Shown piece after piece: positions 32,615 through 43,834 of a stretch of 64,000 nt of DNA. The stretch lies in assembly GCA_018398585.1 (NCBI GenBank), contig JAGTTD010000008.1, positions 28,387,208-28,451,207 on the forward strand, read 5' to 3'. The stretch's first letter is position 1; each line of letters starts with the position of its first letter. The notes under the pieces are model-generated. The model searched no databases. It saw nothing but the letters and a program-made list of their open reading frames with translations, and was not told the DNA's origin. The translations under genes and the position numbers were made by a program. Source of the stretch: Simmondsia chinensis. Taxonomy: Eukaryota > Streptophyta > Magnoliopsida > Caryophyllales > Simmondsiaceae.

Positions 32615-33876
32615 GGAAAATTATTGCTTAAATACCTTGAGGTTTGAGCATTTATTACTTCGGTATCCAAATATTTTGTTAAGATATTATTTATCTCAAA
32701 ATTAATATTAATCCGATTTAATTTAGATATGATTTGGGAGAATATTTGACATGATTTAGTTACCTAATCTAATTGAGATTTGATAGCTATTATGATTAGG
32801 TAACTTAATTACAAATAGAGGTTGAGGGTTATATTTGAGAGGTGTGGAAAAAAAAGAGGCAAGATGTGAGAGATATACGGGTTTTGTTAAAGGGTACCCC
32901 ACGGGGAGAGACGAATCCATAGGTTTTATGATTGAGAGCTAATGACAGTGTTTTTAGCTTCTTCTTTCCAAATCTACGTTGCGGAGGGTTGGTGGCTCGC
33001 CGTGCAGAAGCTACATTAATGATAGGATTGGTAACCCACTGTGTAGTAGTTATGGGAGGGTTGGTGGCTCACCATGCTGAAACTACATTGAGGAGGGTTG
33101 GCGACTCGTTGTGCATTATTTACACTTGGAGACGGCTGGTGACTTACCATGCAATAGTCACACTAAGGATGATTGTTGATTGATAATGATTGTATGGGGG
33201 TTTGGGCTTATAATTAGATATTTTATTCCTTAATTTCATAGTGGATTGTGGTACCCATTGGGTCCCATGATTTGTCCTCTCTAGTTGAGACAGGGTCTCC
33301 ACTTTAAAATATTGTGTGTTGATTTTCGTTGTTTTTGATGTTTTTAGCTTCCATTGTGCTTGGATTTTGCGACTTTCCCAACACATTTCAATAAATACAA
33401 TTTGGTAGATTGATGTTTGAAAATTTTATCACCTAGGTTCCCTATTTTGAATTTGATAAGTTTATGTAAAAATCATTCCAATTTTATGCGAAAAATATAT
33501 AATCATGATAATATCTTTTTCATGCCAGTGTTTTCATAAACAATGCCGTGAATTGTGATAAAATATTCACCAAAGTTGATATGAATTACCTAAATATTGC
33601 CACAATTATGTGTAAGTTTTGCGTTTTGGGGCAAAACATCATAAAATTCTAGTGAAGATACTAATATATTATCAAAATTGTGTTTAATTTTAGCATTTTC
33701 CAATGAAAATCTATTAAATTTCCACAATAATATATCTGATTGATAAAATTATAAAACTTCAGAGCATTTAAGTGATAGATTATTTAAAACTTAAGGCACC
33801 CCATTTTATATATTGAAATGTTAGGGTACCTAAGTGATAAATGGTCAAAACTGAGGGTGTCTAAATGATAATTTCC
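32615..33876. mobile_element. Non-autonomous Mutator-like element, 1262 bp
   Basis: The inverted ends pair: left ggaaaattattgcttaaatacc, then gcatttattacttcggtatcc; right in reverse ggaaattatcatttagacacc, then ccatttatcacttaggtaccc. The flanks ataaaaattt (32605-32614) and ttaaaaatct (33877-33886) look like a 10-bp duplication with two changes. TIRs of over 50 bp and a 9-10 bp TSD suggest a Mutator-like element. It has no transposase but carries a 37-bp minisatellite at 32984-33180. Confidence 0.7.
32984..33180 (+). repeat. Minisatellite, about 37-bp unit, 5 copies
   Basis: Units of the form ggagggttggtggctcgccg followed by tgcagaagctacatta repeat about five times with 60-90% identity (starts near 32984, 33021, 33054, 33091 and 33129). 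An open frame runs through them (GGLVARRAEATL-like repeats), but nothing else suggests a protein. Confidence 0.75.
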
Positions 33877-33886
33877 TTAAAAATCT

Positions 33887-33986
33887 TTCTCAGGTCATAA
33901 AAAATCAAGAGTAGCATGAGGTTTGTCAATTTTAGGTCCATATACTTATAATGTGGTTCTATGCACAAGTTCAACTATGTACACAC
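33887..33986. other. Unassigned gap between elements
   Basis: About 100 bp with no assigned feature between the Mutator-like element and the truncated copia. Confidence 0.4.
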
Positions 33987-34440
33987 TACTTTGGGGTTTA
34001 TTGTTTAACAAGTGAGTCCAAAGAAAACGAAAAGAAAGCAAGTTGGGGCATAAAATAAATATATATGCCAAGAATGATATAGTGAACTTCGATATTACTT
34101 CTTCTTCTTATGTCTCTCTCTCAAAATATTCTCTTCTCTGTTACTAAGCAAGTTGGGGCATACTCCAACCTATCTCTCCTGAGTACACTATTGAGGTGGG
34201 TGCCGTGTTAACCCTAGAGGTGGGAGTGCCATTTATCCAATGGTACCTTTGTGGGGAAATAGACAACTTAGAGCAGTGGATTCTTCATGACACAACAATT
34301 TCTTTGTCAATTCTTTCCCTTCTTTTATTTGTTTAAAGTCATTTCTTTCATCATTCTTGTAATCTCAAAGTCACACTAATTGTAATAAAGAGTTACATTT
34401 TTGATCGCTCATTCACCCAATTACTCTAGCAATTTAAGTT
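33987..34440 (+). repeat. Truncated 5' LTR of the 34-46 kb copia
   Basis: It matches the end of the LTR at 44221-45190, for example tctctctctcaaaatattct, gaggtgggtgccgtgt and aatcacattaattgtaataaa-like blocks. The start of the LTR (TGTGCTTC) is missing. The exact 3' end is not fixed because no clear primer-binding site follows. Confidence 0.65.
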
Positions 34441-34450
34441 GTTTAGTATA

Positions 34451-35420
34451 ATGAGTAATCATAATATGACTCATGCGGGCTTTATCATTCTTAATATGTC
34501 TAAAACTGAGCCCTTGGATGGGAAGAACTACGAGACGTGGGCTGATGAAATGGAGCTTTTTACATGCCAAATAGAGGTACATTAGCCTTTGTTTAATGAT
34601 AGAGCTCCACTGAGTTTAATGATGGAGCCCCACTGAGGTCCAATAAGGATTTTGAGAATGCCAACCTTATTGGTAAGGGAATTCTTCTCCATTATATGAC
34701 AGCGCCGCTTTATCAAATGTATGTTAATATGAAAACCGCTAAAGTGATATGGAAAGTGTTGTTAAACAAGTATGGCTTAGATGATAGCGTGGCTTAGAAA
34801 TACGTTTGTAATAAGTGGCTCTCCTTTTCTATGGTTGATGAAAAACCTATTCTTGATCAAATCCATGAATATGAGACCTTGTATACTAACTTATTAAATG
34901 AGAGAATGAAATTCTATAAAACGTTCCAAGCTAACTGTTTAATTGAAAAATTGCCTCCCTCTTGGTTTAGTTATAAGGCTTCATTGAAACATAAAAAAAG
35001 GACATGACTTTATAGGAACTGATCTCCCATATTAATTTGGAAGATCAGAACCACAAACAAGCCAAGGGGATGTCCTCCGAGCACTCCTCCTTAGTGGCTA
35101 ACCTTGCGGAATAGAGAAACACCGGAAAGAAAGCCAAGTTTTAGAAGCCTTGGAATAAGGGCAAGTATAATGCTAGAGAGGAAGGCCCTAGCAGTAAGCC
35201 AACCCAATCTCATGGAAAGAGGCCAATGGACAATGCTGATGATGGGCAAAAGAGGAGCAAAGGAACGTGTTGGACTTGAGGTAAGACTGGCCATACCACA
35301 AGGAACTGCAAGAAGGGATTTGGACAAGAAAAGCGCATAGAACATAGGCCCCAGGCTAATCTCACCAAGGAAGGAGAAGTGTTTGTTGCCATGATCTCCA
35401 AGGTGAATATGGCTATGTCG
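34451..35420 (+). pseudogene. Copia Gag (broken)
   Basis: ATG at 34451 gives MSNHNMTHAGFIILNMSKTE and LDGKNYETWADEMELFTCQ, the copia Gag N-terminus, followed by stops. Near 35270-35310 the zinc knuckle reads CWT*GKTGHTTRNC, in which the second Cys codon has become a TGA stop. In the second copy (45959 on) the same knuckle has Tyr for the second Cys and Ser for the last Cys. Gag would package the RNA; neither copy can. Confidence 0.75.
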
Positions 35421-35423
35421 AGT

Positions 35424-36332
35424 GGGTTGCGGATACTAGTTCCATGAGGCACATCTGCGCAAATAAGGACATGTTTCTTGAATATGAGAAAGCCATTAAT
35501 GGAGAGAAGGTGTACATGGTAAATTCCAGTTCAGTGCTTGTCCTCGGAAAGGGAAAGGTCCTCCTTAAACTCAAGTCTGGAAAAACTCTATGTTTGTTGA
35601 ACATGTTGCATGTTCCTGGTGTGCGTAGGAATATAGTCATGGTAAATTTGTTGAACAAAGCAAGTTTTAAGTTAACCTTTTAGTCTAACAATTTAATTCT
35701 CACTAAAAATACCAACTTCATCGAGAAAGGGTTCTATAATGGTGGTCTCTTTGTACTTGATGTGATACATGAGAATGCATCTACTTGTGGTTGTATTATT
35801 GAGTCTTTGGATTTGTGGCATGCTAGGCTTGGGCATGTGAACCTTAATTTGGTTCAGAAACCTAAACAAATGAGTTTAATCCTAAATTGTGATTCAGCCG
35901 AACCTGATATACGTGAAATATGTGTCAAGGCCAAACATCCAAAGAAATCATTTAACAAATCATCAGAAAGGACTTCGAGCCTACTCGAGCTAGTACATTT
36001 TGACCTAGGTTACTTTAAGAGCACCATTAGAAGAGGTGGTAAAAGATACTACATGACATTTGTAGATGACCACTCGAGATTCACTAGGGTGTATCTCCTA
36101 AGTACAAAATACAAGGTTAAGGAAAGGTTTTTTAAATATAAATATGAAGTTAAAAACCAATTAAACCATAGAATCAAGAGGATTAGGCTTGACAGAGGAG
36201 GTGAGTATTATAACTAACCTCCTTAAGGAACATTGTGAGAAATATGGCATAATTCACTAGGTCTCAACTCCTTACACACCTCAACAAAATGGAATAGCCG
36301 AAAGGAAAAATAAGACCCTTAAGGACATGATG
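35424..36332 (+). pseudogene. Copia protease and integrase N-terminal part
   Basis: The protease motif is changed to WVADTSSMRHICANKDMF (DSGA-type box lost). The pre-integrase region reads LWHARLGHVNLNLVQK near 35811, then the zinc site ICVKAKHPKK (only one Cys of the pair left). The core gives LELVHFDLGYFKSTIRRGG (first Asp), TFVDDHSRFTRVYLL and RIRLDRGGEYYN (second Asp). The Glu motif NGIAERKNKTLKDMM is at about 36290-36332, and the CACTA element enters directly after it. Confidence 0.8.
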
Positions 36333-36659
36333 CACTACAAGAAATAACATTGTTAACAACGATGATTTTCATCGTTAAAAGCATAATTTACCGTCGTTAA
36401 TTGTATTAGCGATAGGAAAAACTTCTCGTCGTCCACCGTCGTAATTGCTTTCGATGTTAATAGTATCTGGGATCAACGATGGCTAAATCTAGCATTCATT
36501 TAAAAGTATTTATGACGGTATACTTTGTCCGTCATTAAAAGTGAAATCAATAACAACGGTGCAAGTTGTCACTGAAAGTCATATTTTTAACATTAGGCAA
36601 TACCATCGTTAAAGAATTGGTCAACAATGATAGCAAATACCATCGTTATAACTGTTTCC

Positions 36660-36997
36660 AACAAACAACAACAACAAACCTAGTGCCTCCAAGCTTTCCC
36701 GCATAAGCAGGGTCTTTGGGGGGGGGGGGGGGTAGATGTACGCAGCCTTCCCCCTTCAGGGGGCTGCCCTGAAGAGAGGCTGTTTCCGAGGACCTCCAAC
36801 CTGAGAATCTGGTCCACAGCCTAGAACAAAAGACCTGGTAGCAGAAGAGCATCAAGCATGAGTAGGGCAAAACACACGACGAGCAAAACACAAACTCAAA
36901 GCAAGCCACATCAGGCACAAATCAACAGATAAGATAAAGGTAAGGATAGAGATAGAGGATAGAGATAGAGATACAAAATTGAGATTAGATAATAGAG
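36660..36997 (-). mobile_element. RTE LINE 3' fragment inside the CACTA
   Basis: Flanked by ataactgtttcc (36648-36659) and ataattgtttcc (36998-37009), a 12-bp duplication with one change. The 3' end is on the left, with caacaaacaacaac, then the RTE phrase ctagtgcctccaagctttcc-cgcataagcagggtc. It includes a G15 run at 36719-36733. Confidence 0.82.
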
Positions 36998-38059
36998 ATA
37001 ATTGTTTCCCACTACACATAAAAAAAGTTTTAACGACAACGAAAACCATCGTAAAATTTTACTATTAGTAGAAAATAGTAACTATAATATAGACCGTTGT
37101 AAAAAAAATTGCTGGTTAAAACACCCTTCACCAATTAATGACAACAAGAAATTGTCATTAAAATGGGTGGCCACAAAATTTATTGTCATTAAAGACTTTC
37201 TAAATTACTATAATATATTCCATACAAAATTCAAAATACTTGTACATTCATGTAAAATAGTAACAATTTTCACATCATTTAAAACGCTTATACATCCAAA
37301 CGATAATTTTCATGCCGTTATAACAAATGTATATACATGTTGTATAACGAAAATTCTTACGACATTTTAACACATGTACAATCATTATCCTGTAGTTACA
37401 GAATTACATATCATACAATGTAGTGATGAATTCTCATGGAAAAATAAGAAGTAACTAAAAATTAAATTCCAATGTATTAACATTCTATAATTCACATCCA
37501 AAAACAACAAAAAATGTACATTGCAGAATTTATTATCGAACTTAGAAGTAGTTACAAATTCGATAGAAGTTCAAAAACAAAATTCAAACGAAAAGAAAAT
37601 TTGAAGTCCAAATCTTCCAACACCTGAAAGAAAAATAAGCATAACACTTATGTTAGAAATTTCTTGCCATCACGCATCAAATCATAATGCAATTTAATTA
37701 ATTAAATAAAATTTCATGATTGTTGTCCCACCCACCTAAAAAGTCGAACATAAATAAGAATTTGAAGTCCAAATCTTTCAACACCTAAAATAATAGACAC
37801 AACTATCATGTTAAAAATTTCTTATCATCTGAGCATCAAATCATTAAGCAAAATTAATTAAATAAAATTCCACAATCCTTTGGAAGATATAGAACTCAAT
37901 TCCATGTAATGGTAGGAGTGTCGATTTAGGCCATGTAATGGTCATGTGTACCAAAACTGTCAGAGAACTACAACTCCACAATATAGAACACAATTCCAAA
38001 CTCATAAAATCCACAAAAATCTCAAACTTAACATAAAGTAATCACAAAGTCCAAACTCC

Positions 38060-38360
38060 ACAACAAATCCAAAGAACTCAACAACGTTTTTTTAATGAAT
38101 ACCAAATAATCACAAACTCAAACTCCACAATACAAAACTCAATTATAGAGTCATAAATCCATAACAGTCTTAAACTCCATATAGAACTCACTCGCAGAGT
38201 CCAAACTCCACAACAATTCCAAATAACTCAAAAATGCATTCCTAATGAATACCAAAATAATTACAAAATGCAAACTCCACAATATAGAACTTAATCATAG
38301 AGTCATAAATATACAACAATCTCAAACTCCACACAATACTCAATCACAGAGTCCAAATAA
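38060..38360. repeat. Tandem repeat, about 157-bp unit (first block)
   Basis: Units begin with aatgaataccaaa (38094, 38251) and contain aactccacaacaattccaaa and atagagtcataaat words. Sub-repeats of about 50 bp built on AAACTCCACAA are visible. The array resumes at 39855. Confidence 0.7.
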
Positions 38361-38379
38361 GGTATGTCAAACAAGGTTC

Positions 38380-38490
38380 CCCTACAACAATGACAACCCA
38401 GCTCCTGAGAGGCCTCAGTCAGGGTAGGGTCTGGGGAGGGTGAAATGTACATAGCCCTACCCTTACAAGGTGCTATTCCGAAGAGAGGTT
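38380..38490 (-). mobile_element. Degraded RTE LINE 3' fragment
   Basis: It shares agggtctgggg-agggt, atgtacatagcc and ccgaagagaggttg with the RTE end at 36700-36790, in the same orientation. No clear TSD. Confidence 0.55.
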
Positions 38491-39146
38491 GTGTCCAATG
38501 CAGTCAACATCCCTCTAACGTACTTAAACCATCGATGATCCTTATTCACAAACCTTCAGTCTTAGGAAGCCTCACTATCTAAATCAACGTCTTGGCACTA
38601 AATTGATCTTTGGTTAATTGTGCTATGTGAGTACCTCATCTGATTTAGGGAAACAAGGTAACAAGCCTGAGTGAACTTTACGTTATACAACTAGGAAGTA
38701 TTGGCATAACATCTCCAAAAATCTTTGGCATGTCAAGAGTGATTATTAGACCTCGAGGTGATAATTGCCCCATTAAAAGGCTTGCAGAGCCCCCTTTCTT
38801 CGTAAATCAAGTTACAGAGCCACAAAATACCGAGGACACTTTAACTACCAGAAAGGGCTAACAGATTAGTCCCATCCAATACTATAACAGAAAGGACTTA
38901 AGAGGTCAATACTCCCACCCATTAACCTTGTTCAGAAATAGAACTACAAAGAACACTAATCCTTTTACCTTAATCAGCATAAAATACCAATGCATCCACT
39001 TTCCTATGACACATACTTCTCATAGCGGATATGTTTTTTCCTCAACATGGCCTCCTCAACCATTGATATAAACTGGGTAAAAGGATAGTGCTTTGACTTC
39101 TATTATTGAAAATTTTCTTTATGATGCCTTATTTCTTTGTTAATAG

Positions 39147-39580
39147 AGGCAATCAAGCTTCTCATCATGGTAAAGCTTTAAGAAAACCTGTTCTCGTAAA
39201 TACGGTACGGCTGCTTATGAATTTGGTTCATAACAATAACAATATATAGCACTCTTCTAGAGTTCAGCATGACAATGTATCAAGTCTTCTTCCCTTGTTT
39301 TTCCTCCTCTTCCAAGCTTCTTAAGACAAGAGGATTTGGAGAAAATCTTTTTGTTGGAAACCTTGACCCTGTAAGAAGCAGTTATAACTCTTTGAAATTC
39401 TTTGCACTTCCTGTCATTCTTTATATTTTCCTCTTAGAATTCATTTATACATATAAAAATGTTGGCAACACATTATTTTTATAGTTGTAAGACTATAATG
39501 TTCTTTGATTATGCTGTAGGATGTGGATGAGAATTACTTTATGATACTTTCAAGTTGTTGTTACAAATCCCATGATATGT
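39147..39580 (+). pseudogene. SF3B4-like: Captured gene fragment like SF3B4 (three exon pieces)
   Basis: Three blocks, separated by introns with GT...AG ends, match the RNA-binding part of splicing factor 3B subunit 4 (SAP49). Block a, 39147-39204, reads AIKLLIMVKL then KP-like, as in AIKVLNMIKLYGKPIRVNK. Block b, 39317-39370, reads as (A)S*DK then GENLFVGNLDP, as in ASQDKKSLDVGANLFIGNLDP. Block c, 39520-39580, begins DVDEN and with a 2-bp deletion continues as LLYDTF, then VVVTNP. Introns: 39205-39316 (donor gtacgg) and 39371-39519 (gtaaga...gctgtag). SF3B4 is a U2 snRNP protein with two RRMs. This copy is truncated, frameshifted and cannot code. The family assignment rests on my memory of the conserved protein. 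Confidence 0.72.
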
Positions 39581-39854
39581 CATTTTTGTGCTCTTGTGAA
39601 TGCAATAGGCTTGTGATTTTAGTGCTGCTTGACAAAGTAAGAGCAGTCACTTGTGAGAAGTCTTTAGTTTGGAAGATATTAAAGTAAATGAAAATAGCAA
39701 TTTTAATTATGAGCCCCCCTTTTTTTTTGGTGTTCATTTGTTTGGATGGCAGTCTCGTTAGGATGGCTCGAGACATTTTTAATTATAATGGGAGTTATGA
39801 TTTAGTGTCACAATAGACTTGTTTTCATGTAGTGATTCTGAAAAAAAAAAAAAA

Positions 39855-40225
39855 AATATCAAAACATCACAAACTCAAACTTCATAATGTAAAACTCAAT
39901 CACAAAGTCAAAAATTCAAAAAAATCTCAAACTCTACATAGAATTCAATAACAAGGTGAAAACTCCACAATAATTCCAAACAACTCAACAATAAATTCGT
40001 ATTTAATGCCAAAACATCACAAACTCAAACTCTACAATATAATACTCACTCAAACTCACATATATGCACAAATATCTCAAACTTCATGTAGAACACAATC
40101 ACATAGTTCAAACTCCACAAGAATACTGAACAACACAATAAGGTATACTTAGTGAATACCAGGTCAACCAAAATCACCAAATCTACAACATAAAACTCAA
40201 TTATTTAGTCATTATTCTAGAAAAA
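39855..40225. repeat. Tandem repeat, second block
   Basis: The array of 38060-38360 resumes: acaaactcaaactctacaat and catcacaaactcaaact words with a similar period. The gap 38360-39855 thus looks like later material placed within a once continuous array. Confidence 0.65.
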
Positions 40226-40429
40226 TCTAAAAAATTTTAAGATATTATGAGAATATACCTAAAAAAAAGCTCAACTAGTGAATAGTGCTTCAACATTTTA
40301 TTCAATTTACAATGACAACAAACAATGTAAAAAACAATCTTAAAATTAGCATCTCTATAAACTAAAACACCCTAACAGATAAGTAATCAGACACTAAAAA
40401 ACAATGTCGAACATATTAATGTTGGATTC

Positions 40430-40790
40430 AGGTCATTTACCTTGAAAAGTAACTTGAATCAAGTTGACGAACAAGGAGAAGGGACAAGGTAAGGTCAGAG
40501 AAACTTGTTTGACCGTGTGCTTAGCAGCTTGACAGTGTGGGAATCTGATGAGGCGAACAATGCTCCACGGCTGGGCAAATGACGGACAACGGCAACGCGA
40601 ACCAAGGTAAGTTGTACTAAACAACGAATCACCAACGATGGACCACGAGACAAGATTTTAGAGTTTTGGTGGGAGGAAGGATAGGCCGAATGGACGGAAG
40701 GGCTGAGACCTGGGGGCATGGCAGCGCCGGGTGGGAGGCCAAAGGGTTTCGAGGTTTGGGGTTTGGCGTGGGGGGGGGGGGGGAATCGTT
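40430..40790 (-). other. G/C-richer stretch with a G13 tract in the CACTA
   Basis: This block is less AT-rich than the rest of the element and ends in a G tract near 40770-40784. Read on the minus strand it has short open frames (63 and 74 codons). It may be an old first exon or promoter of the element's own gene, or captured DNA; I cannot tell. Confidence 0.35.
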
Positions 40791-41321
40791 TAGTATTAGA
40801 ATTTAGGGTTTTTTATTTAAACTTTTTATTTTTTTGGTTTATTTTAGTTATATATCTTTTTTTAATTTATATTTGAATATATCAAATAAGTAATTATCGA
40901 CTACAAATTGAGTATACTTAACGATTCAAATATCGAGTCGAATACCAATTTGGGTATTATTTAATACTAGAACTTGAATTACAGCATGGGTAGGGGAGAA
41001 ACCAGTTAGAAGAGAAAAAAAATCGGTAAAGAAATTGACAATAATAAATTTTTTTTCAAAAAAAACATCTAACTTCTACAGATTAACAAAATGTAATTTC
41101 TCAAAAAAATTTACCACTTACCAAACACTATTAACGATAGTTTGTGAGCAAAGCTAACAACCCTATTTAGTGCCTATCGTTATAAGCCCATTGTATACCA
41201 CCCTTTAACGACGGCTTTTTAAGGTGGTCGCAACTAGGCACATTACACACAATTTCAACGACAAAATAAAATTTCGATCTATATTTTTGGTCGTTAAAGG
41301 CAAGTTTTCTTGTAGTTGATG

Positions 41322-42700
41322 AATGCTATGTTAACTAGCTCGAGCCTACCCTCGACCTTGTGGGAGGAAGCCATTTTATTTGCTTGTCATGTACCAAATG
41401 GGGTTCCACATAAAATGTTAGATAGAACCCCTTACGAACTATGGAAGAGCCATGCACCTAACTTGAAATACCTAAAAGTGTGGGGGTGTCTAGAAGAAGT
41501 AAAATTGGTCCTAAGACTATGGACGCTATTTTTCTTGGTTATGTCTTGAACAGTGCCGCATATAGATTCATGTTATTGAATGACTCGAGTCTTGGGCTTG
41601 GTAAAATAATAGAATCTCAAGATACTGAATTCTTCAAGAACAAGTTTCCCACAAAAGAATCTATGCATGCTTCACTACTTGATTCTGTTCTTGTTGCATC
41701 TGCATCATAATCTAGTCATGCGGCCCCTGAACTCGAGGTTCAGGAACTTAAAAGAAGTAAGAAAGCTTGAACTGGTACTAGTTTTGGACCATACTTCATT
41801 ACTGCCTTCTTGTCAAAACATCATGATTTTGATGAACATGTTGTGAATGCATTCATGCTAGAGGAAGATCCCAAAACTTATAATGAGGCCATGAGAATCA
41901 TATATGCTCTTTTTTGGAGATAGGCCGTAAGTAATGAACTAGACTATATAAAAAACAATAACACTTGGGTGTTAATGGACCTTCCTAGAGGATATAAACC
42001 TATAGGGTGTAAGTGGGTGTTTAAAAAGAACCTAAGGACTGACGGGTCCATATAGAAATTCAAGGCCAGGATGGTGGCCAAAGAATACACCAAAAAGCAA
42101 GGAATATACTTCTTTGATACTTACTCACCCGTAACTAAGATTGCCACTATAAGAGCCTTGATAGCTCTAGTGTCCGTATATAACCTTGTAGTACACCTAA
42201 TGGATGTAAAACAGCAATTTTGAATGGTGACCTTGAGGAAGAAATTTATATGGAACAATCCGAGGGGTTTGAGGTTCCTGGTATGGAGCATAAAGTATGT
42301 AAACTTTTAAATTCTTTGCATGGACTTAAACAAGCTCCTAAATGATGGAATTAAAATTTTGATCAAACCTTGGTCATGCGTGGTTTTATTGTAAACAGTG
42401 GTGATGCTTGGGTGTATTCAAATCATGTTGATCTGTGCAATTATCTGTTTGTATGTTGATGACATACTTAGGTTTGGAATGAGTGTGAATGTTGTGAATG
42501 GTACTAAGTCTTTCTTGAGCACATGTTTTGATATGACAGACCTAGGTGAGGCCATCATGATACTTGGGGTTAAAATAACTAGAACACCTGAGAGTTGACC
42601 TTGAGTAAATCCCATTACATGGAGAAAATATTGCAAAAGTTTGGCCACTTTGATGGCATGCCTGCTTAAACTCCATGTGACCCTAGTGTTCATTTGAAAA
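41322..42700 (+). pseudogene. Copia integrase end and RT after the CACTA
   Basis: Integrase resumes with NAMLTSSSLPSTLWEEAILF and HKMLDRTPYELWKSHAPNL, then KYLKVWGC. RT begins near 41880 (WVLMDLPRGYKPIGCKW, FKARMVAKEYTKKQG) with stops, loses frame near 42220 (MDVKQQF then a TGA), and shows the catalytic CLYVDDILRFGMSV at about 42440-42480, followed by DMTDLGEAIMILGVKI. It completes the pol interrupted at 36332. Confidence 0.82.
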
Positions 42701-42756
42701 GAAACACATGAGATAGTGTATCACAAGTTGAATATGCTAAGATAATTGGTAGCGTA

Positions 42757-43475
42757 ATGTTCTTGATGAATTACACTCATCCTAATATTACCTATGCCGT
42801 TTGTAGAATTAGCTGTTACACCCATAATCGTAGTCATGAACACTTGAGTGTCTTGAGAAGGTTGTTAAGGTATCTTAAAGGTACCATGAATTGGAGTTTA
42901 CACTATAAAAAATTCCATGTTGTGTTAAAGGGATACTGTGGTACTAATTGGGTGTTTGATTGTAGTGAAATTCATTTTACTAGTGGTTTTGTATTTGTGC
43001 TTGTGCTTGCTAATTGTGTTATTTCGTGGAAATCATCTAAACAAACCTATATCGCTAAGTCCACAATGGAGCTGGAATTTATTGCTCTTGAGATGGAAGG
43101 TCTAGAAGCTGAACGGCTAAGGAGTGTCCTCGGAGACATTTCATTATGAGGGAAACCCGTGCCTTTAGTGTCATTGCACTGTGACTCACGAGCAGCGATT
43201 GGAGTTGCTCAAAGTTTATAATGGCTAGCAAAGGCATGTCCACCTCAAGCATGGTGTCTTGAGAAATTTGATCACGAAAAATGTGATCTCACTCGAATTT
43301 GTGAGGAGTGAGAAAACTCTGGCAATTCCTCTTACAAAAGACCTTTTAAGGCAATTGATAAATGAAATAGTAGAGGGAATGGGTCTAAAGCCCTATGTGT
43401 CTCCTAATCCTGGAGGTCGAGAATTACTCTCGATGTTCAAATGGTCAAACAAAGTTAGACCAGGAAATTTGTGAT
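42757..43475 (+). pseudogene. Copia RNase H and pol end
   Basis: The frame 42757-43149 reads FLMNYTHPNITYAVCRISCY, LRRLLRYLKGTMNWSLHYK and ISWKSSKQTYIAKSTMELEF, where the conserved SSTEAEY motif is changed to STMELEF. A stop follows; the pol end continues in another frame at 43259-43474 (LTKDLLRQLINEIVEGMGLK). Confidence 0.8.
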
Positions 43476-43533
43476 AGCCACTCGAACCCTTCCCATGTTT
43501 TTTGTATGAGTGGGTCTAGGATCTGCTGAATTT

Positions 43534-43834
43534 TCCATCATGGAGGTTGAGCTTAATGCTATTTATGTCATCCATAGCCTTTTGTTGTGGTATGGGGTAG
43601 AATATCTGATGGACAAACAACTACTGCCATCATGTGAGGAAGAGCTTAGGCTTTTAATGATATCCATAGCCTTTATGGTGGCGCTCCATCATGGAGGTTG
43701 AGCTTAATGCTATTTATGTCGTCCATAGCCTTTTGTGGTGGTATGGGGTAGCATATCTGATGGACAAACCACTACTGCCATCATGTGAGGAAGAGCTGAG
43801 GTTTTTAATGATATCCATAGCCTTTATGGTGGCG
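43534..43834 (+). repeat. Tandem duplication, 151-bp unit
   Basis: 43534-43684 and 43685-43834 are copies of each other, both starting tccatcatggaggttgagc and ending atggtggcg, with few differences (for example gtcatccatagc versus gtcgtccatagc). It lies in the copia 3' UTR. Confidence 0.9.

Larger units (their letters stand above)
36333..41318. mobile_element. CACTA (En/Spm) element, non-autonomous, TSD ATG
   Basis: A 4986-bp element. It starts CACTACAAGAAA (36333-36344) and ends TTTCTTGTAGTTG (41306-41318), the inverted CACTACAAGAAA with one extra T. A 3-bp duplication ATG flanks it (36330-36332 and 41319-41321); 3-bp TSDs are the CACTA rule. The interrupted copia integrase reads on correctly when it is left out (LKDMM | NAMLTSS). 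Subterminal regions carry many ATCGTTA/TAACGAT words in both orientations. No transposase gene (TnpA or TnpD type) is recognisable. Cargo: an RTE fragment, tandem repeats, a gene fragment like SF3B4, and a G-rich first-exon-like stretch. Confidence 0.92.
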
